This document shows positions 25,793 through 37,766 of a stretch of 64,000 nucleotides of DNA, piece after piece. Where the stretch lies: the NCBI GenBank assembly GCA_025331445.1, contig JAIWNE010000014.1, positions 186,001 through 250,000 of the forward strand. The letters are read 5' to 3'. The stretch's first letter is position 1. Every line of letters begins with the position of its first letter. The position numbers and the translations under genes are program-made. This DNA is from Blakeslea trispora. Its lineage: Eukaryota > Mucoromycota > Mucoromycetes > Mucorales > Choanephoraceae. The notes beneath the pieces are model-generated. The model was not told the origin of the DNA and did no database searches. It worked only from the letters and a program-made list of their open reading frames with translations.

Positions 25793-28353
25793 ATGGCTTC
25801 AGACAAATTCAATCATCAATTGAACAACTTGCAAATTTGTCTCGATCAAGATGCCATTGAATATATTGGCAGCCTTCTGAATGATATCGATCTTTCAGAT
25901 CATGAACAAATTCGTGACTCTACTGAAGTGTTTTTGATAGATGCTAATGTAGATGATAAAACCAGAAGTACGTTATATACCAGTCTATTTTTGGATCCTC
26001 TTTTTAAGGCAAAACAGGAAGCCAGCCAAACTGAAACTGAACACCCATACCGTAAGAAGATAAAAGACAATTCTGTCAGTGAAGAACAGACAGTGGCTTT
26101 AGAACCATTACCGAAGGAATCGTGTAGACAACAAAACCCTAAAAGAATCAGAAAAAAATATACAAAGAGTAGAACTAAAGGTTCTGAAGTCAAAAGCAAA
26201 GAGGAAGAAGAAGTTGAATTGGTCGCTGTTTCTCAGCAAAGTAGATTCCATACCGAAACAATTGAAACCATGAGCAAGGAGATAGACTTGCCAGGCATCC
26301 AAGTCTCTATCAACCACAACGATCTACTTGTGGATGCTCATCTAAGACTTAAGGAATCTACTCGATATGGCTTGGTAGGCCAAAATGGTGTTGGCAAATC
26401 TATTCTTATGCACTGTCTTGCTGAGAATATATTAGTAGGGTTGCCGCAAAACATGACAATCCTCCATGTTGCTCAGCTGGAAGAATTTGACGAAAATACC
26501 AAAGTAGTAGACGAAATTGTTCGTGCTGATACAAAAGCAACTGCGATTGCACGAGAGTATGAAGGTAAAGCTTTTGGCGTCGTTTGCTTTTTTCACATGT
26601 GTCTTAACCAAGAGAATCATTCTCGTCTTTATATCAGTTCTTCAAGATGCAATGAACAAGCGCGTTGCAAAAAATATGTCCAGCCAACAACTCAGTGAGA
26701 CTGTCTTCAACATCCTTTGCTCTCGAATGAAAGAAAAGCTAGATGAGGCCAATCGTATCGCAACTAAGCGCTCAGGTTTACGTGGCCGTGAAGCTCGAAG
26801 CAAATTGGTTGCAATGGAAAAAGAATATAGAGATCTTTGTCAAAATGATCCCACTGACTTTGTCACTGCTGATATGACCAATTCTGTAATTGCTGAAGTC
26901 TTTGAAGAGTTCGAAATGATCGATCATGAAGAGCGTCTAAATCGCGCCAAAAAAATCCTTAAAGGTCTTGGATTTAGCGAAGAGCAATCGATGTCCCCAG
27001 TTTCTAATTTTTCTGGTGGATGGCGTATGCGCATTGCTTTGGCAAAGAGCTTGTTTGTGGAGCCTAATATCTTGTTGTTAGACGAGCCCACTAATCACTT
27101 GGATCTACCAGCAATCTTATGGCTACAGGAGTATTTGGTTAATCACACAACTGGCATGACCGTCATGATTGTATCTCATGATCGCGCATTTCTGAATGCA
27201 GCGACTGATGAAACTATCATATTCAAGGACAAAAAGCTAAAGTACCACAATGGCAATTATGAAGACTGGGTCAGAAATACTGAAGAACAGCTCACACGAA
27301 AGCAAAATCTATTAGAAGTAAAGCTCCCAAGATAAAGTTTCTATGCTTCCAGTACTAATATTTAGTAAAACTTGACAGGTTAACGAGAAAAAGAAGCAGA
27401 GAATCATGGAAAGTATTCAGCATAATCTCCAACAAGCCAAATCAACAGGTGATGACAAGCGTCATGGAATGATTAATTCACGCAGAAAAAAGCTAGACAG
27501 AATCGGCATGGAAAAGACTGAGGATGGCAAGCGATTCAAGGTTAGCTACTTTGGAGGCTACCATTATAGTCGGCGTCCAGAGGTTGTTGTTGAACAAGGC
27601 TTCAAAACAGCAAACATCAAAATCCCAGAACCATCTCCTTTGCGCTACAATGGCCCAATTCTTCGCATGAATGAAGCATCGTTTAGATATCCAGGTACTC
27701 AAAAGAATATTATCAAGAAATTCTCTATTAGCATTGAGCCCAATTCTCGTATTGCTTTTATTGGGCCCAATGGAAGTGGCAAATCTACTTTGGTCAACAT
27801 GCTTGCTGGAAGGACTCAGCCCACTGAAGGCGAGGTGTATCATCATTCATCTTTGCGTTTAGGCTATTTCTCTCAACATATAGTAGACAGTCTCGATATG
27901 GATGTTTCTCCTGTAGAACATATGATGACCAAATTCCCAGGCCTTTCAGAACATGAATGTCGCGCCCATTTTGGAACAACAGGACTGTCTGGCAACATCG
28001 TATTGCAAAAGACTCGCTCACTCAGTGGTGGACAACGCAACCGAGTTGCGTTTGCTATGGCGCTTTATGAAAAACCTCATGTCCTTGTATTAGATGAAAT
28101 CACAAATCATCTAGATATGGGTACTGTTGAGCTACTCATTGATGCTTTGAGCGAATTTCCTGGAGTTCTTGTTGTTGTCAGTCATGATGTTTGGTTTTTG
28201 AAGCAACTCTTAGAGCCAGAGGTAGAAGATGACGAAGAAGAGTTTTTGAAACGTCATATATATTCTGTTGGAAGCCAAGGAATTCAAAAATGGGAAAAAG
28301 GAATTGATGCCTATGTTGCCTCTGTGCTGAAAACTGTCAGAAAGAATTTTTAG
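25793..28353 (+). CDS. ABC-F ATPase (GCN20/ABCF family)
   Basis: Three exons (25793-26564, 26638-27317, 27379-28353; introns 73 and 61 nt) give 808 aa. Two ABC domains, no membrane segments, as in ABC-F proteins that act on ribosomes. NBD1: Walker A GLVGQNGVGKS (about 193-203), signature SNFSGGWRMR (about 380), Walker B ILLLDEPTNHLD (about 400), switch SHDRAFLN. The linker is basic and helical (P-site tRNA interaction motif region). NBD2: Walker A FIGPNGSGKST (about 611), signature SLSGGQRNR (about 697), Walker B VLVLDEITNHLD (about 720), switch SHDVWFLK. Oddities: DEIT instead of DEPT in NBD2 and a long charged N-terminus (about 150 aa, KRIRKKYTKSRTK). GCN20/ABCF3, ARB1 and an uncharacterised fungal ABC-F branch are candidates; I cannot choose, so no symbol. 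The start is the ATG after the A-rich leader. Confidence 0.88.
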
Positions 28354-29327
28354 CAATAAAAAAGCAACATTGTACATTCTTACCAATTCTTTGTTCTTTC
28401 ATGTGTAAACATTAAAGTTAGATACTATCGACACACGATTGCAGAGATAATGCATTTTGCTTGAGGTCAACCTTCCAACCGTGATTGCAAAGATGTAACG
28501 TTTAAGTGTTTTGTTCAGGCTGAAGGAAAGCTATTCTGTGCATCAAATCTAACCCTGTTACAATGAAACAAGATAGAAAAAGGAGCTCTTAATTTTTGTG
28601 ATACTAAACTGATATGATATAAATGTGCAACAAAAAGGAACCTAATGCCAAGATGAATGTGTTGAAATAGATATCGCGATCTATTTTAAGGAAATTAGAG
28701 ATTACACCCTTTGGTTTATGCTGTCTTAGGAATACTTTCGGAAAGGCTATATTTTGTGTATCATAAACCTGCTGTGGATACTCAAATTTGAGATTTTGGT
28801 AATGCTTGTATAGTAGTGCTCAAGAGTCTTTGGCCAATAAATGCTCGTTTTGCGTCTAGCACTTTCAAGCAATTTATTAACTCTAACTTTAATTCTGCTC
28901 GCTCTGCTGCTAATCCTCTACTAGGTCTTGATAAGTATAAAGCATCAACACTATCCTAGCACACCTAGTATGAATATATTATGGATGCTCGGCAGATGTC
29001 CATCTTATTAAGCAAAAAAGACAGAGATATTTATTTCGGCCGCGATAGGTAAAATTAATATCCGGATATATTTATTAGCTCTCTATTCCTTCTTTTCCAT
29101 GTTGCAACAGAGATACCAAACTCTTGCTTTTCTTTGCATCATCTTACTGTGAAGCAAAGATCAATTCTGATAATAATGTGGCTTACAGGTATGGATTTTC
29201 AGTCCATTACGAAGATCATGTTTTAAAAGCTGAATTAAATTGTTTCGGAACCATACAATATTTGATAAATTAATGTTCATGTGTAACATGGAATTGCCCC
29301 TTCAGAGTTAAATATTCTATATATATA
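28354..29327. other. intergenic region left of the Tc1 element
   Basis: About 970 bp with no ORF or RNA gene that I recognise. It ends at a TATATATA tract whose last TA (29326-29327) abuts the CAATC terminus of the Tc1-like element, as expected for insertion at a TA dinucleotide. Confidence 0.5.
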
Positions 29328-29341
29328 CAATCAAACCTATT

Positions 29342-29823
29342 TTTTTTTTAAAAAAATATGATTTTTATTTGTTGCACGTATCAATTAGGAAAATTGAAAA
29401 CGGTGCTCAACAATTGATTGGATAGTAAAAGTAGAGAAAAAGTGTGGCTAGACTAGGTGGTAGGGAGACAAATAAAATAAAATAAATTTTAGAACTATTC
29501 TCCAACAAGGGAATCTTCAAAGTGCTTGTGCTAGATTGCGAGGCGAAGATTACGAAAAGCAGCAGGGGCAGAGAACGGTATTTTTTCAAATATACCAAGC
29601 CAGTGCAATTTCCATACCTCTGACAGGGCGATTATGAGAAGTAGGGTGGCGGAGAGGGGACACGAAGGCAATAACCGTATGGAGGGAAAGTCTAAGGAAG
29701 AGAGTGCAGCAAAGATGTGGTCGATGGTGGAGCCAGGCCAAAGGTATTCACGAATTAGGTGATCCCAAAATATGAATTTGGGGTGCAACGAAAGAATAAA
29801 TGATAGATATCTTCAACGTCGAA
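29342..29823 (-). mobile_element. 5'-truncated LINE fragment inside the Tc1 inverted repeat
   Basis: A 482-bp insertion flanked by the 13-bp direct repeat AATCAAACCTATT (29329-29341 and 29824-29836), which is the Tc1 terminus duplicated. Its left edge is a T run (an A tail on the minus strand), and the minus strand encodes the end of a LINE ORF2: FDVEDIYHLFFRC (zinc-binding-like C-terminal region), then after a frameshift FIFWDHLIREYLWPGSTIDH and a Leu-rich tail, ending with the poly(A). Truncation at the 5' end plus A tail plus 13-bp duplication is the signature of target-primed reverse transcription. Confidence 0.85.
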
Positions 29824-30049
29824 AATCAAACCTATTGAAATTGGCGTTTTCGACGGAAACTCAAAAATGAACGGCCAAAGTTGAAAAATGATAGGCCCAA
29901 GTGGAAAAATGATTTGTCCTTTAGTCTGTAGACAAATGTCCATAAGTACTAAATTGACTTGGCGTAAAAAATGTCATTGCACAATTGGCGTATAACAATA
30001 CAAATTTATTGAGAGAAACTGGCAAAGCCTAAAATGGTGTTTTGTTAAT

Positions 30050-31341
30050 TCAATTGATGATCTGACGCTTGGAATAACTACAGAAACCATAAAGATTGCT
30101 AATAAGCATATCATTGCATGCGTCGGCAATTCTGCTAGATAAATTCTCCTCTGTCATCAATCTGTCACGCTTCATTTTGCCTTTAACAATAGCCCAAAAT
30201 TGCTCAATTAGGTTCAATTCAGGTGAATAAGGTGGCAAGTACATAACCCTATAGCCTCTGCTTTCGATTTTGTGGACCATGGGCTTAGACTTATGAATTG
30301 ATGCATTGTCAAGGACTAAGTAATGTCCTTTCATGCTCTCATCCATGTCCATTATACCAAGAAGCTCGTTGATAAACTTAACAAAATGAGCAGTTGTAGT
30401 GCCTTTGGCTACAGGTTTGTTGCTCATGTCATCTTCCTCTGTTGAAGGGTCAGATCTGTCGACTTCAGCTGCAGTTCTTTTCTTTCCAGTGTTGGATTTT
30501 CTTTTTTTTTCTTAGCAGCCTCTGTCTCTTTTCTTGGTGGAGGCTTTTTCATAACCACATGCATAACAGCGGATGAATGTATGGCACCAATAACAGTGTG
30601 AGAGGGCGATCTAGTTATTGGCTGCTTTACTACAGCAATACTACCCGATTTTGACCTAGCCCAATTGTTTCTCATGTTAGCATGGAAACCGGTTTCAACA
30701 ATAAAAACACAGTTTTCTGTATAATCTAGATCAGAGTCTCTCCATTTCATGAACCATTCATATCTTGTTTGCAAATTCTCTGCTGAATTTCTCACGTCAG
30801 CCTCAAAAACGGGCTTCTTGATTGTTATTAACATTGTGTTCCTCAAGTAGTTGGTGAGTTGAGATTTTGATATCTTGAAATCTTCAAAGTTCTTGGTTAA
30901 GCTATCAATAATGTCATCCGATACCAATTGTGGATCGTTGCCGATAAGCTCATAAATGTGCGCATTATGTGCAGCCGTAAAGGAGCTTTCTCGTCCAGCG
31001 TTCTGTTCTGACTTCTTATAAGCAACTTCCTCGGTTTCATTGTAAAGGTGCCACCACCTCAAGGCAGTACGGTAATTGATATTCAAGTCTTTCGCAACTT
31101 TACTTACAACACCTCGCTCTACTGGGTGCTCAAGCATGCGATCAATGAAAGTTTCTCTTGTTAAATCATTGTACTTCTTGCAAGAGGTGACTTTTCTCAA
31201 TTCTTCATGTTTCGACTGCTGCTTTGTTGAAGTTGGTTCACGAGATTTTTTGGGACGCTTAGCACTCAAATGCTTTTCTCTACTGGGAATGTTTTCGAGA
31301 ACAATGTTAGGATCGCTGACATCAGTCAAAATGCCTTCCAT
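30050..31341 (-). pseudogene. Tc1/mariner (DDE_3) transposase relic
   Basis: Two overlapping frames: 31341-30424 (N-terminal helix-turn-helix, VVSKVAKDLNINYRTALRWW, then the first catalytic segment) and 30427-30050 (second and third catalytic segments LVLDNASIHKSK and PPYSPELNLIEQFW). They are out of frame by one base; the break is in or near an A9 tract close to 30505, since switching frame there gives an uninterrupted basic linker into the second part. Independently, the first catalytic aspartate is gone: FIVETGF where relatives have FIDETGF. The element therefore cannot make active transposase. The frame also continues upstream of the ATG to about 31403, where a one-base change in an A6 run would join an ATG at 31414, so the original start may lie there. 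Confidence 0.85.
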
Positions 31342-31449
31342 GGGATCATAGACTTTCTCTCCTCGCTCATTGTAGAGGTTGTCAAGCCCGTCTTCGTAGA
31401 AAAAAGGTACTCATTGGTTTAGATTATAAAAACGCAAACAAGTCGTTGC

Positions 31450-31585
31450 TTTTACGCCAAGTCAATTTAGTACTTATGGACATTTGTCTACAGACTAAAG
31501 GACAAATCATTTTTCCACTTGGGCCTATCATTTTTCAACTTTGGCCGTTCATTTTTGAAAACGCCAATTTCAGTAGGTTTGACTG
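31450..31585. repeat. right terminal inverted repeat of the Tc1 element
   Basis: 136 bp that is the reverse complement of 29824-29969 (joined to 29328-29341), apart from two substitutions in the outer 15 bases and the 10-bp length difference. It ends at ...TTTGACTG. Confidence 0.9.
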
Positions 31586-32658
31586 TTTTCTTTTGTGTAC
31601 ATTCGTCATAAATATAAAAAACTTGTTTCAAAAATGCATTTTCTTTGTTCATGTGCAATCAAGTAAGATTCTTATGTTTTCTGCCGTATCATGTAAATCG
31701 TTCTGAAAGACACTGTTTTAATTTGTCTGATAAAATTGTTTCCTCAAAATGTTCATGTAGTATCACATCAAGGCAAATTAAAGCCAGATAACATTAAAAA
31801 AAGCTAAAAGTTTTTGCCCAAACAATCTTGTTTACAACAATCAATAATCATGTAATAATCAAATTATATGCTGTCATCTAGTGAGGTGTAGATACGCCTC
31901 AACAGATTTTCCAATACGAAGCAAATAATAGCAGGAGTGTGTCCTGAAGAATAATTTTACCGTCCTTTTTTACTCAGAATAACCGAATGTCATTTGTCCA
32001 GATCATTTAGATCAACCAACTTACATTCGGTAAGGTAGATTAAGAAATGATTGGAAGACTCTCGAGCGGAATTGAAACAGAGCGATCTGAAAGCCAAGCT
32101 GCTCCAAAGGCACGACTGTTGAGTAAGTTGAGAATAAAAATTTACTTTTTTGAGAAGGCGCAAAAAAAAGGGGAATTTATTTTGATTGTCAGATCATATT
32201 CTTGACATTGACAATATCTACTTGATCAAAAATCTCGATTAGCAAAAACAAGTGAAGCTCTTTTGCTTCTGAGGAGTAGCTTCTAATTCTTTTCTATCCT
32301 TGTCTTCAACCAATACGACATGCGATACAGTTAAATGTCAGAGATAGAGCCTGTGTAACGATCGAATAGTTTAACCGCACAAAGACAGATTGCTTGAGAC
32401 GGACTCTCAAATCCATGGCAGAATCATTCAGGCTCATATATTTTTTACCCGAGATTTTGTAGACTAGTGCTGTAAATCAAACAATATATAAATCCCAACA
32501 CTTTTTTCTTTATTTTCGTTTTCTTCTATTCTTTTAGTTTGATCTTTCATATAATCCTTTCCTTCCCGGAATCTTCTCTTTCTTTTTGTCTATAACATTC
32601 TTTTTTTTTGTTTGTCGTTTTTCATTAACGCAAATCAATTACATTAGACTAATCCGAA
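31586..32658. other. intergenic region and PDR transporter promoter
   Basis: About 1.07 kb. No gene seen. The last 200 bp are T/C-rich (32500-32620), typical of strongly expressed fungal promoters, and contain a TATATAAATC box near 32485 about 170 bp before the ATG. No consensus PDRE (TCCGNGGA) was found. Confidence 0.5.
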
Positions 32659-35600
32659 ATGGATAATTCGTCGCTGCAGAACATGCAGCCACAAAGAGCC
32701 AACCGCGATGAAGAATTTGGACATAAACACAATCACTCTTCTGATGAATCTACAATCGAAGGAGTACATGGCAAAGAAGAAATTCCTTTAAACGACACTG
32801 AAGTCACATTTGGAACTCAGCAAACTACTACTGCCGGTGGTTATGGTGAGGCCGATGGTAACGCTGTCAACATTGAAGATGCTATGAGCAACTATGAAGA
32901 GATCCGTAGAGAATTGACACATCAATCTCGTGTGTCTCGTCGCAAATCTGTATCTGCTGGCGAAGCTGAAAAAGGTGATTTGAAAGATTTCGATTTGACT
33001 GACTTTTTGCGCGATCAAAGCGATAAGAGTGAAGCTGCTGGCTTCTTCCCTAAGCATATGGGTGTTGTCTGGAAGAACTTGACAGTTCAAGGTGTCGGTG
33101 CTGATGCAAAGTCGATCCCCACTAACTGGACTTGGATGCGTGACTTTGCCAAATTTTGGAAATGGGGCAAGCATGAGGGTCATGATTTTACTATTCTCAG
33201 AGACAACGATGGTTTTGTCAAGGATGGTGAAATGTTGCTCGTTCTCGGTCGTCCTGGTGCTGGTTGTACCACTCTTTTGCGTATTCTTTCCAACATGCGT
33301 GCTTCTTATACCAAAATTGAAGGTGAAGTTCATTATGGTGGTATTGAAGCTACTGAATTTGGCAAACATTTCCGTGGTGAAGTCTGTTATAATGAAGAAG
33401 AAGATCTTCATTATCCTACCTTGACTACTAAGCAAACCTTGAGTTTTGCCTTGAAGAACAAGACCCCTGGTAAGCGTCTTCCTGATGAAACCAAGAAGGA
33501 GTTTATCAACAAGATTCTCTACATGCTTGGTAACATGCTTGGTTTGACTAAGCAAATGGATACTATGGTTGGTAATGCTTTTGTACGTGGTCTTTCCGGT
33601 GGTGAACGTAAGCGTCTTTCTATTGCTGAACAAATGACTACTCGTAGTTCTATCAACTGTTGGGATTGTTCTACTCGTGGTCTCGATGCTTCTTCCGCTC
33701 TTGATTATGTTCGTTCGCTTCGTATCATGACTGATATTCTTCATAAGACTACCATTTCTACTCTTTACCAAGCTTCTGACAGTATCTTCCATCTTTTCGA
33801 CAAGGTCATGGTTCTTGACGAAGGTCGCTGTATTTATTTTGGTCCTACTTCTGGTGCCAAGTCTTATTTCGAAGATATGGGCTTCTACTGTCCTGATCGT
33901 AAATCAACTCCTGATTTCTTGACTGGTCTTTGTAACATGAATGAACGTGAATACCGTGATGGCTACAAGAACAAGGTTCCCATCAACTCTGTTCAATTTG
34001 AAAAGGCCTACAAGGAATCTTCTGTTTATGGTGAAATGATGAGAGAACGTGCTGAATACGAAGAGAAGATTGCTCAAGATCGTCCTGATGAAAAGTTCCG
34101 TCAAGCTTTTGTTGAAGCTCATCAAAAGCATGCCTCTAAGCGCTCTCCTTTCGTTGCCACTTACTATCAACAGGTCAAGTCTCTTACTGTTCGTCAATTC
34201 CAACTTATTCTCGGTGATAAAGGTGCTCTCGTCTCTCGTTATGGTGGTGTCGTTGTCAAAGGTCTCATCATGGCTTCTTGTTTCTATATGATGCCTAGCG
34301 ATGCCTCTGGTGCTTTTTCACGTGGTGGCTCCTTCTTGTTTTCTCTCTTATTTAATGCCTTAATTGCTCAATCTGAATTGGCTGGTAAGCATTTTAGAAA
34401 TCAACATCAGCTGTTCCATTGACTTACAAAACTATCTCTTTACAATAGCTTTCATGCAAGGTCGTCGTGTCTTAGAAAAGCATAAGCACTATGCTTTATA
34501 CCATCCCTCGGCTTTTTACATTGCTACTGTTGTTGCTGATATTCCTTTGGCTATTGTTCAAGTTATCATCTTTGAAATCTGTGTATACTTTATGATGGGT
34601 CTCATTATGGAAGCTGGCAGAGTAAGTTGGTTTTGTTACTTTTTATGCAGAGCATATACTTATTTATCCTTGTTTATTAGTTCTTTACGTTTGCTATCAT
34701 TCTTATTGTTACCAACCTTTGTATGAACGGTTTCTTCCGATTCTGGGGTGCTATCAGTCCCAACTTCTTCACTGCTTCTCAGTTATCTAGTATTTTGTTG
34801 ATCGCTTGTTTGATTTACTGTGGTTACCAAATCCCTTACAAACATATGCACCCATGGCTCTTCTGGATTTACTGGATCAACCCATTGGCTTATGGTTACA
34901 AGGCATTGATTTCTAATGAAATGAGAAACTTCCATTTCAGCTGTGAAGGCATGTACAGTGTTCCTTATGGCCCTTCCTATACCGATGACCACTACAAGAC
35001 CTGTCTTCTCGAAGGTGCCAAGCCTGGTGTTAACTATGTTCTTGGTGATGATTATATGGCTGAAGGTTACGGCTACTATGTTTGGCAACGTTGGATCAAC
35101 TTTGTTGCTGTCATTCTCTTCTTCCTCTTATTTACTGCTCTCACTGCTCTTGCTATGGAATTTGTGGAACTCCAAAAGGAAGGTTCTATTACTAAGGTCT
35201 ATAAGGCTGGTAAGGCACCCAAGGAAGTAGACGAAAGCCAAGCTCTTCAACAAACTGTTACTGAAGTCGAAGAAAAAATGGAAGCTGTCACTGATGGTAC
35301 CACTTTCTCATGGCATCACATGAATTACACTGTTCCTGTTAAAGGCGGTACTCGTCAACTCTTGAATGATATTGGTGGTATTGTTCGCCCCGGTCATCTT
35401 ACTGCCTTGATGGGTTCTTCTGGTGCTGGTAAGACTACTCTCTTGGATGTCTTGGCCAAGCGTAAGACAATTGGTAAGATCGAAGGCCGCATTTATTTGA
35501 ATGGTGAAGAGCTTGGTCCCGATTTTGAACGTAGTACTGGTTACTGTGAGCAAATGGATATTCACAACCCTGCTGCCACTGTTCGTGAAGCCCTCAAGTT

Positions 35601-37188
35601 TTCTGCCTATCTCCGTCAACCTGCTGAAGTACCCAAAGAAGAGAAGGACGCTTATGTTGAACAAATCATTCGTCTTATGGAAATGGAAAAGATTGCTGAT
35701 GCTCTTGTTGGTGATCTTGAAGCAGGTGTTGGTATTTCTGTTGAAGAACGTAAGCGTTTGACCATTGCTACCGAGTTGGTCGGCAAGCCTAAGCTTCTCT
35801 TCTTGGATGAACCTACCTCTGGTCTTGATGCTCAATCTTCTTTCAACATTGTTCGTTTCATTCGTAAACTCGCTGATGCTGGTTGGCCTGTTCTCTGTAC
35901 TATTCATCAACCTTCTGCTACTCTCTTCGAACACTTTGACCATCTCTGTCTTTTGGTTCGTGGTGGTAAGACAGCCTACTTTGGTGAAATTGGTAAAGAT
36001 GCTTCTACTATGATTAGCTACTTTGAAAGAAATGGTGCTGCCAAATGTTCTCCCAATGCTAACCCTGCTGAATACATTCTTGAATGTGTTGGTGCTGGTA
36101 CAAGTGGTAAGGTCACCAAGGACTGGAGTGAAGTCTGGGCTGGTTCTGCCGAAGCCAAGTCTCTTGAAGAAGAACTCGAAGAAATTCATCGTTCCATCAA
36201 CAAGGACCACAAGAACACTAGAAGTCCCTATTCTCTTTCTTTCTTCCAACAATTCTGGCTTGTCTACAAACGTATGAACGTCTCTTGGTGGCGCTGTCCT
36301 ACCTACAACATGGGTCGTCTCTTCAACGTCTGTTTCATTGGTCTTATCTCTGGTTTCTCATTCTGGAAGTTGGGCAACTCTCCTTCTGACATGCAGAACA
36401 GAATGTTCTCTGTCTTCACTACCTTGCTTATGTCCAACGCCTTGATTATTTTAGCTCAACCAAGATTTATGCAAGAACGTATGTGGTTCCGTCGTGAATA
36501 TGCTAGTAGATACTATGGCTGGGGACCTTTCGCTTTGTCTTGTTTGTTAGTTGAAATTCCTTACTTGATTTGTTTCAGTGTTCTCTTCTTATTCTGTTTC
36601 TACTGGACTGCCGGTCTTGAAAATGCTTCTGACCGTATCGGTTTCTTCTTCATTCACTTCACCGTCTTCTTGTTCTATTCCGTCTCCCTTGGTTTCACCA
36701 TTGCTGCATTCTCAAGCACCCCACCTATGGCTGCCGTTATCAATCCCTTCTTTACATCTATTCTGATCTTGTTTGCAGGTATTATGCAGCCTCCTAGTGC
36801 TATGCCTCACTTCTGGAGTTCGTGGATGTATTGGGTTGATCCATATCATTATCTGATTGAAGGTCTTGTCGTCAATGTAATGGATGGCGTCAAGGTTGTG
36901 TGTGGTGAAAACGATTATATCCCTATTTATGCTCCTTCTGGTCAAACTTGTGGTCAATACATGTCTGAATATTTTGCCAACGGTGGTCCAGGTTATCTTG
37001 GTAATCCAGATGCTACTGACGTCTGTCAATACTGTCAATTCACCACTGGTAGTGACTTTTATGAGCGAAGAATTGGCTGGTCTTTCTCTAACAGATGGAG
37101 AGATTTCGGTATCCTTTGTCTCTACACAGTCTTTAACTGTTTCGCCTTTGGTGCATTTGTATTCTTGTTTAGAAAGGCTAAACGTTAA
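32659..37188 (+). CDS. PDR-type full-size ABCG transporter
   Basis: Three exons (32659-34384, 34449-34621, 34681-37188; introns 64 and 59 nt) give 1468 aa in the fungal PDR order NBD1-TMD1-NBD2-TMD2. NBD1 is the degenerate PDR site: Walker [12 protein letters not shown] (Lys replaced by Cys, about 197) and Walker [18 protein letters not shown], with a full signature [11 protein letters not shown] (about 310). NBD2 has canonical Walker [20 protein letters not shown] (about 877), a PDR-style degenerate signature [10 protein letters not shown] (about 986) and [16 protein letters not shown] (about 1006). Each half ends in six predicted membrane spans; TMD2 has a large extracellular loop with cysteines ([22 protein letters not shown]). 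Members export azoles, mycotoxins and other hydrophobic compounds at the plasma membrane. Codon use is strongly biased (GGT, GTC, CTT/CTC, AAG), unlike its neighbours, suggesting high expression. The N-terminal 120 residues are acidic and Ser/Thr-rich. Confidence 0.95.
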
Positions 37189-37766
37189 ACCATTATATAC
37201 ATTTCTCTATATACATTTATATCATTTTCATAATCCTCATATACATGTTTAATTTCCATTATCACTTTGTTAAATGAATCGCCCAAATTAGAATTTTTTT
37301 TAGAATTTATAATGCTTATGTGTGTTGTTAATATATGCGTTTGATGTTTCGAGTCTTGAAGAGCAAAAGAAGAGAAAGAGAAAGAGAAAACGTTATAGTG
37401 CGTTCATGTTTGCTTGTTGAGAATATCTCCTATTTTCATAACTCACAAATCCTATTTTGCCAGGTGACGATCAAATTGATTGGTGGTATCCAACACAATA
37501 ATTTCTCACGAAAACAAGACAGAATGAAGCTTCGACAAAACAGAAACTATGAATGCTCGTATATCAAATCAGTTGAGCACATTTCTCTTTTGTTTGTATG
37601 GTACGCTTGTCTTATAAATATATATTTTATTAAAAGAAAAAAAAAAAGAGGAAGAAAAGGCTCTCAAGTAAAGAGTGTTACGCATAATTGATTATATTTA
37701 CATAGCATGGTAATAAGATAAGGGAAAGGAATACACGGTTTTTTTTGTGGCTTCACTGTACAAAGC
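37189..37766. other. intergenic region between convergent genes
   Basis: 578 bp between the stop codons of the PDR transporter (+) and NELF-A (-), so it holds both 3' UTRs and terminators. AT-rich with TATATA stretches at 37192-37225 and 37614-37628 that could serve as efficiency elements. No gene seen. Confidence 0.5.

Larger units (their letters stand above)
29328..31585 (-). mobile_element. Tc1/mariner-type DNA transposon, decayed
   Basis: Terminal inverted repeats of about 135-150 bp enclose a minus-strand DDE transposase relic. The right end reads ...GGTTTGACTG, i.e. CAGTCAAACC on the minus strand; the left end is CAATCAAACC with one change, next to TA. CAGT ends at TA are typical of Tc1/mariner. 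The right flank is TT, so one TA copy has mutated. The left repeat is split by a LINE fragment (29342-29823) and carries a 10-bp extra CGACGGAAAC after GTTTT that the right copy lacks; otherwise the arms match through TTGGCGTAAAA (29969 on the left, 31450 on the right). Without the LINE fragment and its duplicated target the element is about 1.76 kb. Confidence 0.88.

Noticed and set aside
32788..33792. 334-codon ORF antisense to the PDR transporter
   Set aside because: It mirrors the biased codon use of the sense gene, has low-complexity Thr/Ser/Ile-rich translation and no family pattern. The same applies to 36252-35308.
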